Source of the DNA: JBKQVT01 sp963727245
Lineage (GTDB): Bacteria > Planctomycetota > Planctomycetia > Pirellulales > Thermoguttaceae
Direction of reading: 5' to 3'
Assembly (NCBI GenBank): GCA_963727245.1
Contig: CAVSFO010000009.1
Span: 248,001-312,000, forward strand
Length of the DNA: 64,000 nt
Shown here piece after piece: positions 47,946-58,100 of the stretch (positions are counted from its first letter, which is position 1; each line of letters opens with the position of its first letter). The notes under the pieces were generated by a model. The model was not told the DNA's origin and searched no databases. It saw nothing but the letters and a program-made list of their open reading frames with translations. The position numbers were made by a program, and so were the translations under genes.

Positions 47946-49199
47946 ATGAAACGACGGGTCGTCGTCACGGGCATTGGCGCAGTCACCTCGCTCGGCAGCC
48001 GCGCGGAAGATGTTTGGGTCCGCGTCTGCCAGGGCCAGAGCGGCGTCCATCCGCTCGAGCGCTTCGACGCCTCGGCCTACCGCGTGCGATTCGGCGGCGA
48101 AGTCCTCGACGCCGATTGGTCGCTGGAAGGCTACCTCGACCTGAAGGACGCCAAGCGACTGGACCGCTTTACCCAGTTCGCCATGGTGGCCGGCATCGAC
48201 GCGGTGCGGGACTCGGGAATCGACTTCTCCCGCGGCGATCCCTTCCGCTATGGGGTCATGGTGGGCTCGGGCATCGGCGGCCTGCACGAAATCGAGGCCC
48301 AACACACCCGCCTGCTGGAAAAAGGCCCGGAAAAGGTCTCCGCCTTCACCATCCCCAAGCTGATCGCCAATGCGGCCAGCGGGCAGCTCTCCATCCAGTT
48401 CGGCCTGCAGGGGCCCAACGCCGCGGTGGTGACGGCCTGCGCCAGCGCCACCAACGCCATCGGCGACGCCTTTCGCGCCATCCAGTACGCCGACGCCGAC
48501 GCCATGGTGACCGGCGGCAGCGAGGCCGCCATCACGCCCATGGGACTGAGCGGCTTTGCGGCCATGCGGGCCCTGTCGGAGCGCAACGACGACCCCACCA
48601 AGGCCAGCCGCCCCTTCGACGCCGGCCGCGACGGCTTCGTCCTCAGTGAAGGGGCGGGGGTGCTGGTGCTCGAGGAATTGGAGCACGCCCGGGCCCGCGG
48701 CGCCAAAATCTACGCCGAACTGCTCGGCTACGGCATGAGCGCCGACGCCGGCCACATTACCCAGCCCGACAAGAACGGCAGCGGCGCCGCCCACGCCATG
48801 ATGCTGGCCGTGCGCGACGCCCGCATCGATCCCAGCGAGATCGGCTACATCAACGCCCACGGCACCAGCACTCCGCTGGGCGACCAGGCGGAGACCACTG
48901 CCATCAAGACCGTCTTCAAGGACCATGCCTACCGGCTGAGCGTCTCCAGCACCAAGAGCCAGTTGGGCCATTTGCTGGGCGCCAGCGGCGGCGTGGAATT
49001 GATCTTCAGCGTCCTGGCCCTCCGCGACGGCATCATCCCGCCCACGATCAACTACGACACCCCCGATCCCGGTTGCGACCTCGATTACACGCCCAACCAG
49101 GCCAAAGAGCGGAAGCTCACCGCCGTCATGTCCAACAGCTTCGGCTTTGGCGGCCACAACGGCTCGCTGGTCGCCGGCACGCTCCGCAACGGGAAGTAA
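47946..49199 (+). CDS. fabF: 3-oxoacyl-ACP synthase II
   Basis: A 417-residue condensing enzyme that elongates acyl-ACP with malonyl-ACP. The start KRRVVVTGIGAVTSLG is typical. The catalytic triad is Cys165 in VVTACASATN, the first His in INAHGTSTPLGD and the second His in KSQLGHLLGASG. The C-terminus SNSFGFGGHNGSLV is complete and there is no frameshift. Last gene of the fab series. ATG 47946 follows the acpP stop by nine bases. Confidence 0.95.
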   Translation: MKRRVVVTGIGAVTSLGSRAEDVWVRVCQGQSGVHPLERFDASAYRVRFGGEVLDADWSLEGYLDLKDAKRLDRFTQFAMVAGIDAVRDSGIDFSRGDPFRYGVMVGSGIGGLHEIEAQHTRLLEKGPEKVSAFTIPKLIANAASGQLSIQFGLQGPNAAVVTACASATNAIGDAFRAIQYADADAMVTGGSEAAITPMGLSGFAAMRALSERNDDPTKASRPFDAGRDGFVLSEGAGVLVLEELEHARARGAKIYAELLGYGMSADAGHITQPDKNGSGAAHAMMLAVRDARIDPSEIGYINAHGTSTPLGDQAETTAIKTVFKDHAYRLSVSSTKSQLGHLLGASGGVELIFSVLALRDGIIPPTINYDTPDPGCDLDYTPNQAKERKLTAVMSNSFGFGGHNGSLVAGTLRNGK

Positions 49200-49203
49200 G
49201 CAG

Positions 49204-49300
49204 GGATTTAGGGATTTAGGCCGGCCCGCACGCTTGCGGTTTCGCACGGACCCCGCCACCTTCCGCCCTCCGCCTTCCCCCTTCCGCCTTCCTTCTTTCT
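49204..49300. repeat. mixed repeats after fabF
   Basis: GGGATTTAGGGATTTAGG (the CCCTAAAT family in reverse), then a GCTTGCGGTTTCGC motif and a CT-rich GGAAGGCGGAAG-family arm. Similar mixtures occur at 16108 and 50660-50720. Confidence 0.7.
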
Positions 49301-49303
49301 CTA

Positions 49304-49332
49304 TTGCCCCGCCGGGACCGGAATCCTATACT
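49304..49332 (+). promoter_or_regulatory. promoter TTGCCC-N17-TATACT
   Basis: The -35 TTGCCC (49304-49309) and -10 TATACT (49327-49332) have a 17-base spacer and lie 28 bases before the next gene's ATG, giving a short leader with an aaggagggt ribosome-binding site. Confidence 0.6.
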
Positions 49333-49359
49333 TCCGGCCCCATTCAAGGAGGGTAAAAC

Positions 49360-50583
49360 ATGACCGTAAGGATTCTTCTGGCAATCGCCGCCGTTTCCGT
49401 TCTGGCAGCATTGACCTTGGCCCAGACCCCTGGCGGCAGCGACGTGCCTGCCTCCGCCTGGCGGCCCGCCGGCTCGGCGGCCCTGGACGTTCCCCCGGGC
49501 CCGGTCGCTCCCGCGCAGGCAATGCTAGCATCGCCCGCGGGTCTCCCCGGTCCCGAGGGCCCCCGCCGCTCCGTCGCCCGGGTCACTACCGGATCGGGCA
49601 GCCTGCCGAACCAGCACGGCCAGGTATGGCGGGAATATGACATCAGTCCCTACACCGCGCGGGTGACCACCACCAAGCGCCCGGAACAAGCCATCGTCGA
49701 TTGGATCCTCCGCGAGACCGGCTACGAGGTGTGGCATTCGGAGCCGCTGGGCATCCTCAGCGCTTCGCCGCGGACGCTGCGCGTCTACCATACGCCGGAG
49801 ATGCAGGCGGTGGTGGCCGAGATCGTCGATCGCTTCGTCGCCAGCGAAGCCGAGTGCCAGACCTTCAGCCTCCGCGTCATGACGCTGGAAAACCCCAACT
49901 GGCGGGCCCGGGCGCAAAGCGTGCTGCACGCCGTGCCCGTCCAGACCCCCGGCGTCAGCGCCTGGCTCTTGCAGCGCGAAGACGCCGCCGTGCTGCTGGC
50001 CGAACTCCAGCGCCACCTCGATTACCGCGAACACAGCTCGCCCCACCTGTTGGTCAACAACGGGCAATCGACGGTCGTGTCCATGCTGCGGCCGCGGGCC
50101 TACGTCCACGACGTGACCTTGCGGCCGGACATCTGTCCCGGCTACGAGCCGCACAACGGCCAGATCGACGAAGGCTTCTCGCTGGAGTTCAGCCCGCTGT
50201 TGAGCCTCGATCGGCGGCTGATCGACGCGGCCATCAAGTGCAACATCGACCAGGTCGAGCGGCTGGCGCCGGTCGTGCTGGAGGTGCCCGCCCCCGGCTA
50301 CAACCGGCAGCGTGCCAAGATCGAAGTGCCGCAGATGGCCCAGTTCCGCTTCCACGAGCGCTTCCGCTGGCCGGTGGACCAGGTGCTGCTGTTGGGCCTG
50401 GGCATCGTGCCGCCGCCGGTGCCGGTCGACAACCAGGTCACCGTGGGCGGCCTGCCGCTGCCGCTGCCCGCCTCGCCCGCCAGGGTCGATCTGTTGGTGA
50501 TGGTCGAGAGCAAGGGCCCGGCGGTTGACGCCGGCCGCCGCGGCGGCGAGCGCGAAGCGCGGCTCTATCGCGGGCGATATTGA
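49360..50583 (+). CDS. secreted protein of unknown function
   Basis: A 407-residue exported protein. The signal peptide is ILLAIAAVSVLAALTLAQ, followed by a Pro/Ala-rich linker to about residue 75. The core contains WREYDISPYTARVTTTKRPE and LRVYHTPEMQAVVAEIVDRF. The last phrase resembles secretin-type N-domain segments, in which a TPEMQ-like turn precedes a helix, as in other planctomycete proteins. A later domain has SPHLLVNNGQSTVVSMLRPR, also secretin-domain-like. ATG 49360 follows aaggagggtaaaac. It may be an envelope or secretion-related component, but this is by-eye similarity only. Confidence 0.65.
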   Translation: MTVRILLAIAAVSVLAALTLAQTPGGSDVPASAWRPAGSAALDVPPGPVAPAQAMLASPAGLPGPEGPRRSVARVTTGSGSLPNQHGQVWREYDISPYTARVTTTKRPEQAIVDWILRETGYEVWHSEPLGILSASPRTLRVYHTPEMQAVVAEIVDRFVASEAECQTFSLRVMTLENPNWRARAQSVLHAVPVQTPGVSAWLLQREDAAVLLAELQRHLDYREHSSPHLLVNNGQSTVVSMLRPRAYVHDVTLRPDICPGYEPHNGQIDEGFSLEFSPLLSLDRRLIDAAIKCNIDQVERLAPVVLEVPAPGYNRQRAKIEVPQMAQFRFHERFRWPVDQVLLLGLGIVPPPVPVDNQVTVGGLPLPLPASPARVDLLVMVESKGPAVDAGRRGGEREARLYRGRY

Positions 50584-50584
50584 G

Positions 50585-50720
50585 GAGGGGCCAGGGGCTA
50601 GGGGCCAGGGGCCGGGGACCAGGGATGAAGGATGAAGGATGAAGGATGAAGGATAAAGGATTGGGTCGGCCCAATCGCTTGCGGTTTCGCCTTCCGCCTT
50701 CCGTCCTCCGCCTTCCGCCT
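50585..50720. repeat. composite repeats: GGGCCAGGGG runs, GGATGAA tandem, CT-rich arm
   Basis: GGGGCCAGGGGCTAGGGGCC (50585 onward), about five GGATGAA units (50624-50661) and a CCTTCCGCCTTCCG arm (50690-50720) are stacked directly upstream of the LRR gene. Confidence 0.75.
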
Positions 50721-50721
50721 T

Positions 50722-50727
50722 TATACT
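50722..50727 (+). promoter_or_regulatory. -10 box TATACT abutting the LRR gene start
   Basis: TATACT ends one base before a GTG and six bases before the ATG, so transcription would begin at or near the start codon. The same arrangement occurs at 62453. No clear -35 box. Confidence 0.5.
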
Positions 50728-50733
50728 GTGGAC

Positions 50734-52254
50734 ATGGCCGACGCCCATAAACCCCGCTGGTTCCGCCTCACGCCCGATCGCGTCGTCGTCGCCCTGCTGG
50801 CCCTCGAAGGTTTTCTAGTTCTTTCCGAGCGCTTCGAGTGGTTCGCCTTCAGCCGGCACGGGATCTGGTCGGTGCTGATCGCCGGGGCAGCCATCGCGGT
50901 GGCAATGCTCGTGATGTCTTGCTGGTTCCTGCTTGCCCTGATTTTCAAGTGGCCCTTCCAGTTCAGCATCCGCGCGCTCCTGCTGCTGGTCGTGGTTGTC
51001 GCGCTGCCGTGCAGTTGGCTGCGGTCAGCGCGAGAGCAGGCGAGGAAGCAGCGGGCGGCGGTGGAAGCGATCGCCAGCGGCGAGGGGTGCGTATTCTATG
51101 ATTATCAACAACACGACGCCCTCGGCAATGTGATTCCGGGCGCCACGCCGCCGGGGCCAGTGTGGCTGCGCAAGCTGCTGGGGGACGACCTGTTCACGAG
51201 CGTGACGGAGGTCGATTTTCGGCACTTGGGAGGCAACCCTCCTTCGGTAGAATTCGACGACGCCGGGCTGGAACACCTCAACGGATTGATCCATCTCCAA
51301 CGGCTGTTCCTTTGGGGCACGCAGGTCAGCGATGCCGGGCTGAAACACCTCGAAGGATTGACCCGGCTCCGAGAACTGTCCCTCGGCTGCGTCGACGGGG
51401 TCGGTGACGCCGGGTTGGAACACCTCGAAGGATTGACCCAACTGGAAACGCTTGACCTCAGCAGCACCAAGTTGAGCGACGCGGGGCTGCAATACCTCAA
51501 GGGGTTGACCCGACTCCAATCGCTGGACCTCAGCAGCGACGCGATCCGGGGCCCCGGGCTGGAATACCTCAAGGGAATGTCCCAACTCCAATCGCTGAAC
51601 CTCACGGAAAGCACGGTCGGTGACGCCGGGCTGGAGCACCTCAAAGGATTGACCCAACTCCGAGAGCTGATCCTCGACAGAACCAAGGTCGGCGACGCCG
51701 GGCTGCAATATCTCAGGGGATTGACCCAGCTCCGACACCTGGACCTCTCCGACACCAAGGTTGGCGACGCGGGGCTGGAGCACCTCAAGGGATTGACCCG
51801 ACTCGAAGAACTGCACCTCAGCGACACCAGAGTCGGCGACGCGGGGCTGGAATGCCTCCGGGGATTGACCCAACTCAAGGTGCTGTCGTTCATCGACACG
51901 AAGGTCAGCGACGCCGGGCTAGAACACCTCAAAGGATTGGCGCAACTCCAATCCCTCGTCCTCAGCGGCACCAAGTTGAGCGACGCCGGGCTGCGACACC
52001 TCGAAGGACTGACGCAGCTCCAAGCCCTGGTCCTCGACGGCACCAAGTTGAGCGACGCTGGTCTGAAACACCTCGAACGATTGACCCAACTCGAACACCT
52101 GGGCCTCGGCAACACCAAGGTCAGCGACGCCGGGCTGAAACACCTCAAAGGATTGGTCCGGCTCAGACGGTTGATCGTTCACGGCACCAAGGTGAGCCGC
52201 GCGGGCGTGAAGAAGCTCAAGCACGCATTACCGAAGTGCAAAATTATGCGTTGA
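50734..52254 (+). CDS. membrane-anchored leucine-rich-repeat protein (13 LRRs)
   Basis: A 506-residue protein. The N-terminal 100 residues have three hydrophobic segments (VVVALLALEGFLVL, IAGAAIAVAMLVMSCWFLLA, SIRALLLLVVVVALPCSWL). After a linker with PPGPVWLRKLLGDDLFTSVT come thirteen 24-residue LRRs of consensus SDAGLEHLKGLTQLQxLxLs, each ending in TKV or similar, and a cap (SRAGVKKLKHALPKCKI). The DNA repeats with a 72-base period. Two paralogues lie at 62465 and 63303. The GTG at 50728 is a possible alternative start. Function is unknown; LRRs usually bind proteins. Confidence 0.85.
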   Translation: MADAHKPRWFRLTPDRVVVALLALEGFLVLSERFEWFAFSRHGIWSVLIAGAAIAVAMLVMSCWFLLALIFKWPFQFSIRALLLLVVVVALPCSWLRSAREQARKQRAAVEAIASGEGCVFYDYQQHDALGNVIPGATPPGPVWLRKLLGDDLFTSVTEVDFRHLGGNPPSVEFDDAGLEHLNGLIHLQRLFLWGTQVSDAGLKHLEGLTRLRELSLGCVDGVGDAGLEHLEGLTQLETLDLSSTKLSDAGLQYLKGLTRLQSLDLSSDAIRGPGLEYLKGMSQLQSLNLTESTVGDAGLEHLKGLTQLRELILDRTKVGDAGLQYLRGLTQLRHLDLSDTKVGDAGLEHLKGLTRLEELHLSDTRVGDAGLECLRGLTQLKVLSFIDTKVSDAGLEHLKGLAQLQSLVLSGTKLSDAGLRHLEGLTQLQALVLDGTKLSDAGLKHLERLTQLEHLGLGNTKVSDAGLKHLKGLVRLRRLIVHGTKVSRAGVKKLKHALPKCKIMR

Positions 52255-52463
52255 ACTGAGCGATCCGGCTGCCCGCATCCTGCTGGCATCGCCTCGCGCC
52301 GGACCGGCTGGTGCGGCTGGTGTTGCTCGTCGAGGCCGCCCGGCGCACATGTGCTGCCGTCTTTCATCGGGGCGTCGCCAGGATTCAACAGCTTATCGTT
52401 CCTCCTCCGCGGCCCCGCGCCTCTCGGCGAGATCTTCTGGACTGCCGCAAGGGTGCCGCCCGG

Positions 52464-52826
52464 TCAGGCCGCGGCTCGGCGGGCCGCAAGCGTGGGCGAA
52501 AGCCGGCGCTGGCGGGCAAGAGTGAGAGCCTCGAAGGCGATCTTGGCGACCAATTCGACCCGGCTGCGGACCCCAAGCTTCCGGTAAAGGCGCTCCACGT
52601 GCGTGTGCACCGTATGGGGAGAGATGCCCAACATTTCGGCCATCGCGAGTTCCTTCTCGTCGTCGAACGCGTACTCGACGATCTGCAACTCGCGCGACGA
52701 AAGGCTGAACCGGCGGGCGACGATTGCCCATTCCCTTCGACTCAGGAACGAAACGTGACCGGCGGTCAGCAGCGTTAATCTCGGCATGGTTGTGGTGCGT
52801 TCCTGTGCAGAATTATCTTTAGCCAT
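52464..52826 (-). CDS. LuxR-family DNA-binding regulator, effector domain only
   Basis: A 120-residue protein. LSSRELQIVEYAFDDEKELA followed by EMLGISPHTVHTHVERLYRK is the LuxR/NarL-type helix-turn-helix, and LGVRSRVELVAKIAF ends the domain. There is no receiver or ligand domain, so it resembles the short stand-alone regulators common in planctomycetes. A second in-frame ATG 13 codons in (MPRLTLLTAG) is possible. It is transcribed towards the LRR gene; no target is evident. Confidence 0.82.
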   Translation of the reverse strand: MAKDNSAQERTTTMPRLTLLTAGHVSFLSRREWAIVARRFSLSSRELQIVEYAFDDEKELAMAEMLGISPHTVHTHVERLYRKLGVRSRVELVAKIAFEALTLARQRRLSPTLAARRAAA

Positions 52827-53173
52827 GTCGTGATCGGACAGTCGAGGCTTTTGCGGCCCGGCAGAAAATCCCCACCGCCAGCCGGGCCAAGGTCACGATA
52901 AGGGCGCACTCAACCGATCGACCGGCATCGCGCCGGCAGCCCACGCGGGTTGAGCACGAACCAAGCGCTGCCTGCGGGCGAAACGGCCCGCGTCTCCGCG
53001 GAATCAAGACACCCCTCAAGGTATCACGGACCTGCAGGGCTGTCAAGGAAATTGCGCAAGGGGGGTGCCCGGACTCGCCCTGACGGCATGGCGACGGTAC
53101 AATGGCACGCTACCCGGTCCGTCAGTTCACTTCGGCAGGACCGATCCCCAGTGGCAACGAATTCGGAGGAAAC
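52827..53173. other. divergent intergenic region
   Basis: This 347-base gap between the LuxR-type gene and the DUF1330-like gene holds no repeat family and no gene that I can support. It presumably carries the two divergent promoters; a possible TACAAT lies at 53097. Confidence 0.4.
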
Positions 53174-53461
53174 ATGGCGACGTACATGGTCTTCATCCGC
53201 CAGAGCACCCGCAACGCAGCGGAGCTTCAGACCTACTCGAAGAAGGTTTCCGCCACCTTGACCGGGCACCCGGTCACGGTGCTGGCGGCCTACGGTCGTC
53301 ACGAGGTGGTGGAAGGCCCGGAGGTCGAGGGCGTGGTCATCCTGGAGTTTCCCTCCTTCGCCGAGGCGAAGGCGTGGTACGACAGCCCCGCCTATCGCGA
53401 GGTGCGCGAGCATCGCTTCCGGGGCGCCGACTATCGCGCGGTGATCGTCGAGGGGGTATAG
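53174..53461 (+). CDS. DUF1330 family protein
   Basis: A 95-residue protein of the dimeric alpha/beta-barrel DUF1330 family. MATYMVFIRQSTRN, GRHEVVEGPEVEGVVILEFP and AKAWYDSPAYREVREHRFRG are the family blocks; the WYxSPxY motif is diagnostic. The fold is intact and of normal length; the biochemical role of the family is not known. ATG 53174 is chosen because it follows cggaggaaac and matches the family start. Confidence 0.88.
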   Translation: MATYMVFIRQSTRNAAELQTYSKKVSATLTGHPVTVLAAYGRHEVVEGPEVEGVVILEFPSFAEAKAWYDSPAYREVREHRFRGADYRAVIVEGV

Positions 53462-53526
53462 CCCGGACGCCCGCCGTCTGCGCCCCGAGGCCGGGCCCCG
53501 AGAACTCGGCTACAACATCTTTTGAA

Positions 53527-53655
53527 ATTCTCCCCTCTCCCTTTGGGAGAGGGGCCGGGGGTGAGGGCAGTTGCGGTCTTGGCCCGGCTAAGCCGACGTT
53601 TCTCGGCACTGCCGCCCTCACCCTAACCCTCTCCCGGAGGGAGAGGGGACCTGTC
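53527..53655. repeat. CTCTCCCTTTGGGAGAGG / CTCTCCCGGAGGGAGAGG repeat pair
   Basis: Two hairpins (about 53533-53556 and 53630-53650) with GGGTGAGGGCAG and its complement GCCCTCACCCTAACCC form a larger inverted structure between convergent genes. A single-hairpin relative lies at 30251. Confidence 0.8.
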
Positions 53656-53678
53656 ACTCGCCATTTCAAAACACGTTC

Positions 53679-54707
53679 TTAGCCGTCGAGGTCGACGCGC
53701 AGATCCAGCTCGCGGCCTGCTCGCACTATTGCCAGCACAAGGTGACGATCGGCGCCGCTGTTGGAGAGCAGACGATGGAGGTCGTCGATGCTGTTCAGTA
53801 GTCGTCCGCCCATGCCGACGATCAGGTCGCCGGGCCTCATGCCGGCCGCGGCGGCTGGTCCGCCCGGCTCGACGGCGACGACCTCGATGGCACGGTCGTT
53901 GAGCAAGTCCAAATCGACCACCAGCCGCCGCGGCAGCGAGACCGAGGTGGCCGTGATGCCCAAGTGCAGGCGCCGCACGCGGCCGTGAGACAACAGCTCG
54001 CCGATCACCCAGCGGGCCGTATTGGCGGGCACGGCGAAACCCAGCCCTTGGGCCATGGCGATGATCGCGGTGTTGATGCCGACCACGCGGCCGTGGGAAT
54101 CGACCAGCGGCCCGCCGGAGTTGCCGGGGTTCAGGGGCGCCGAATGCTGGATGATGTTCTCGATCAAGCGGCCTTGTTCGCCGCGCATCGTGCGGTTCAA
54201 GGCGCTGACGACGCCCGTGGAGACGGTCGATTGGAAGCCGAAGGGGCTGCCGATGGCGATGAGCAGTTGCCCGACGCGCAAGGCGTCGGAGTTTCCCAAC
54301 TGGGCGAAGGGCAAGTCCCGCGCCGCCAGGCGAATCAAGGCGAGGTCGGTGACCGGGTCGTCGCCGATGACTTCGGCGTCCAAACGGTCGCCGTCGGTGG
54401 TCGTGGCCGTCAGCCGAGCGCGCCCGGCGACCACGTGGCTGTTGGTCAGGCCGTAGCCGTCGGCGGTCACGAGGAAGCCCGCCCCCGATCCGCCCCGGCC
54501 GCCCGTGCCGGCCGCCAAGCCGATGGCCGCCGGGGACACGGCCTCGACCACGCGGATCACCGCCTGGGAATAAGCATCCAGCAGATCGGCATCGGCAAGC
54601 TTGTCTTGCCCCCGCTCGTTTCCGGGCCGGGCGTGATCTTCCGGGGGCAGCGAGCCGGATTGCACGAGCTGAAACAGCGACGCCTTATCTCTGATTGCAC
54701 GCCTCAT
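53679..54707 (-). CDS. HtrA/DegP-like trypsin-fold protease with PDZ domain
   Basis: A 342-residue serine protease. The triad is His in LTNSHVVAGRA, Asp in DPVTDLALIRL and Ser in APLNPGNSGGPLVDSHGRVV. A C-terminal PDZ domain (AVEPGGPAAAAGMRPGDLIV) follows. No signal peptide or membrane helix precedes the protease domain; the first 55 residues are hydrophilic, so it may be cytoplasmic, unlike most HtrA proteins. ATG 54707 is chosen over an upstream in-frame start in the repeat-bearing gap. It is divergent from the TIR gene, whose own C-terminus is PDZ-like. Confidence 0.87.
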   Translation of the reverse strand: MRRAIRDKASLFQLVQSGSLPPEDHARPGNERGQDKLADADLLDAYSQAVIRVVEAVSPAAIGLAAGTGGRGGSGAGFLVTADGYGLTNSHVVAGRARLTATTTDGDRLDAEVIGDDPVTDLALIRLAARDLPFAQLGNSDALRVGQLLIAIGSPFGFQSTVSTGVVSALNRTMRGEQGRLIENIIQHSAPLNPGNSGGPLVDSHGRVVGINTAIIAMAQGLGFAVPANTARWVIGELLSHGRVRRLHLGITATSVSLPRRLVVDLDLLNDRAIEVVAVEPGGPAAAAGMRPGDLIVGMGGRLLNSIDDLHRLLSNSGADRHLVLAIVRAGRELDLRVDLDG

Positions 54708-54863
54708 GGAATGCTCCGTTGCGATTGTCGGGCCTTCAAGCAATTGTACGGGCGCGCCGCCGTCTGACAACTGCACAATCGCGGAACACCTTTGACGGGG
54801 GTGCTTGCCAGCGCACGACGGTAAGCATAGACTTTTTTAGTTCTACTGCGCAAGGTTCGCGGA

Positions 54864-55042
54864 AAATGGGGACTGGCTCCGTGGCGCACGCCGATGCCGC
54901 GCCAGGAGAACCGATGCCGCCACGGTGCCTGTCCCCTTTTTCCGCAGTGGTGGTCCGTCGAAAAAGGGGACAGGCACCGTCGCCGGAGGCCGTTTTATCA
55001 CGTAGCGCGTTAGCGAGGCGACGGAGCCAGTCCCCATTTTCG
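54864..55042. repeat. nested inverted repeat (GGGGACTGGCTCCG / GGGGACAGGCACCG)
   Basis: An outer pair (AAAATGGGGACTGGCTCCG near 54864 and its complement near 55020-55040) encloses an inner pair (CGGTGCCTGTCCCCTTTTTC near 54918 and its complement near 54961). It is a variant of family C and sits in the promoter region of the TIR gene. Confidence 0.75.
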
Positions 55043-55104
55043 ACTGCCATTCTTGCGCAGTAGAGCCAGGGGATGCTGCCGGGGTCGTTCCTGAGGAAAT
55101 CGTC

Positions 55105-58100
55105 ATGGATTCAGGACATGCTGCGGACGCCCAGTCGCCTGCCGACAAGCGGTACGAGTATTTCGCGTTCATCAGCTACAAGCATGAGGACATGCGCTGG
55201 GCCAAGTGGCTGCAGCAGCAAATCGAGACCTATCGCCTGCCCGCCATCATCCGGAAGCAGGCGCCGCACCTTCCCAAGCAAATTCGCCCGGTCTTCCGCG
55301 ACCAGACCGACATCAGCACCGGGCCGCTTTTGCAGAACCTCCGCCAGGAATTGCAGGATTCCCGTTATCTGATCGTGCTCTGTTCGCCCGCGGCCGCGAA
55401 ATCCGAATGGGTGAACCGGGAGGTGCAGCACTTCATCGACATGGGCCGGGCGGACCGGATCATTCCCTTTGTGGTCGCCGGCACGCCCAACGCCGCGAAC
55501 CCGGAGGAGGAGTGCTTTCCTGCCATCCTGCGCGGGGCCGAGCAGTCGATGCTGGGCGTGAGCGTGCCGGAACTCGGCAAGGAAAAGGCCTTCGTCAAGG
55601 TCGTCGCCAAGCTGCTGGGGTTGAAATTCGATCAACTCTGGGACCGGCACCGCCGCCGTCAGCGGCGACAGCGACTTGTCCGCGGGCTGACGGCTGCCGC
55701 GATGTTCCTGGCAGCCGCTCTTGGCGGATTGACTTATTGGGACTACTACCGCACGAAGATCGCCTACTATGCCGATTACGTCCAGTGCCGGGGCGTTCCC
55801 CAGGGCATCGGCCAACTAAGCGCCGCACAGGTCCGGCGCCGCCATCTGTCGTGGAAAGCCGAGTCTTCCCGATACCGCGTCGACCGCGTTTCGAGCGTCA
55901 ACGGCAGCGGGAGCATCTGCCAGTCCACGGACACGGAAGACGCCGATCGCCCAGCCGATCGATCCTTCCATTACCGCGACAATGGCGCGTTGGAATACAC
56001 GATCAACGTCACGCCCACCGGAAGGGAAGTGCGGAAATCCGTCTATGCCCCGGACTTGTCGATCGTCGAATTCAAGGGCGGCAGCCAGGGGCGGTTGCAG
56101 ATGCAGGCCCAGTTTCTCCCGGCCGACACGGGTAGTCTGAAAACTGGGTTCGGGATGCCTGATGCGGGCGGGCATTCGGAAATCGCCGCCTGGGAGTTGA
56201 AATATGACGACCTGGGACGCGTGCTGCGGCAAACGTATTTGAACCAGAGCGGCTATCCGACTTCCGACGCCAATGGCATCTATGTCCAGGAGTTCACCTA
56301 TACCCCGGCGGGCAAGGTGAAAGCCATACGTTATCTGGATATCGGCGGCCAGCCCTGTCCGACCAAGCAGGGAATCGCCGGCAAGGTGTATGAATATGAC
56401 GCCCAAGGGAATCGAACCCAGACGACGTGGATCACTAGGACAGGGACACCGGTCCCGAACGAGGACGACTATGCCATTTGCAAGCAGGGATACGATGCGG
56501 ACGGAAATCTTGTCGAAGAGACGTACTTCGGAAGCGATGGCAAGCCTTGCTTGTTGAGGGATGGATATGCCGAAGTGCGGCACACTTTCGATGAGCGGGG
56601 AAACCGGACCAGCGCGTCCTACTTCGGCAGCGACGGCAAACCCTGCCCGCTCAAGGACGGCTATGCCGGATCGAAGGCCCAGTTCGACCAGCGGGGAAAC
56701 CAGACCCACGGGTGCTACTTCGGCATGGACGGCAAGCCCTGCCTGATCAAGGACGGCTATGCCCAGTGGCAGGCCACTTACGACCAGCGGGGAAACCGCA
56801 GCAGCGTGTCCTACTTGGGGACCGACGGCGCGCCCTGCGTGATCAAGGACGGCTATGCCCAGTGGAAGGCCCAGTTCGATGAGCGGGGAAATCGGACAGG
56901 CGTATCCTACTTCGCTGCGGACGGCAAACCCTGCCTGCACAAGGACGGCTATGCCGGCTGGAAGGCCGTCTACGACGAGCGGGGAAACCAGACGGGCGGG
57001 GGCTACTTCGGCAGCGACGGCAACGCCTGCCCGATCAAGGACGGCTATGCCCAGTGGAAGGCCACGTTCGACCAGCGGCGGGGAAACCGGACGAGCGTGT
57101 CTTACTTCGGCGGCGACGGCAAGCCCTGCCTGATCAAGGATGGATACGCCGAAGCGAAGTTCAGCTACGACGAGCATGGAAACCGGACGAGCGTGTCCTA
57201 CTTCGGCGGCGACGGCAAGCCCTGCCTGATCAAGGATGAGGTTGCCGGATGGAAGGCCGGCTACGACGATCGCGGGAACGAGGAAAGCCGGTCCTACGTC
57301 GGGACCGACGGCAAGCCCTGCCTGTACAAGGACGGCTATGCCGGCTGGAAGTACACCTTCGACGAGCGTGGAAACAAGACAAGCTGGTCCTTCCTCGGGA
57401 CCGACGGCAAGCCCTGCCTGCACAAGGAGGGATATGCCGGCTGGAAGGCCACCTACGACCAGCGGGGAAACGTGACCAGTCAGTCCTGCTTCGGCCTCGA
57501 CGGCAAGCCCTGTTTGAACACGGACGGAACTGCCGGCTGGAAGTACACTTTCGACGAGCGCGGAAACAAGACAAGCTGGTCCTATTTCGATACCGACGGC
57601 AAGCCCTGCCTGAACAAGGACGGCATTGCCGGCTGGAACGCCGGGTTCGACGAGCGGGGAAACCAGACAAGCCATTCCTACTTCGGCATCGACGGCAAGC
57701 CCTGCCGGGGCCAGGAGGGAGAGGCCCAATGGAAGGCCGCTTTCGACGAGCGGGGAAACCACACCAGCACGTCCTACTTTGGGACCGACGGCAAGCCCTG
57801 CCTGATCAAGGACGGCTATTTCCAGTGGCAGGCCACTTTTGACGAGCGGGGAAACGAGAAAACCGTGTCCTACCTCGGGATCGACGCGAGGCCCTGCCTC
57901 AGCAAGGACGGCTATGCCGAAGTGAAGTTCGCCTACAACGAGCGGGGAAGCGAGACGCGCCGATCCTACGTCGGCACCGATGGCAAGCCCTGCGTGATCA
58001 AGGCCGGCTATGCCGGCTGGAACGCCGCCTATGACGAGCGGGGAAACGAAAGAAGCCGGTCCTACGTGGGGAGTGACGGCAAACCCTGCCTGATCGATGA

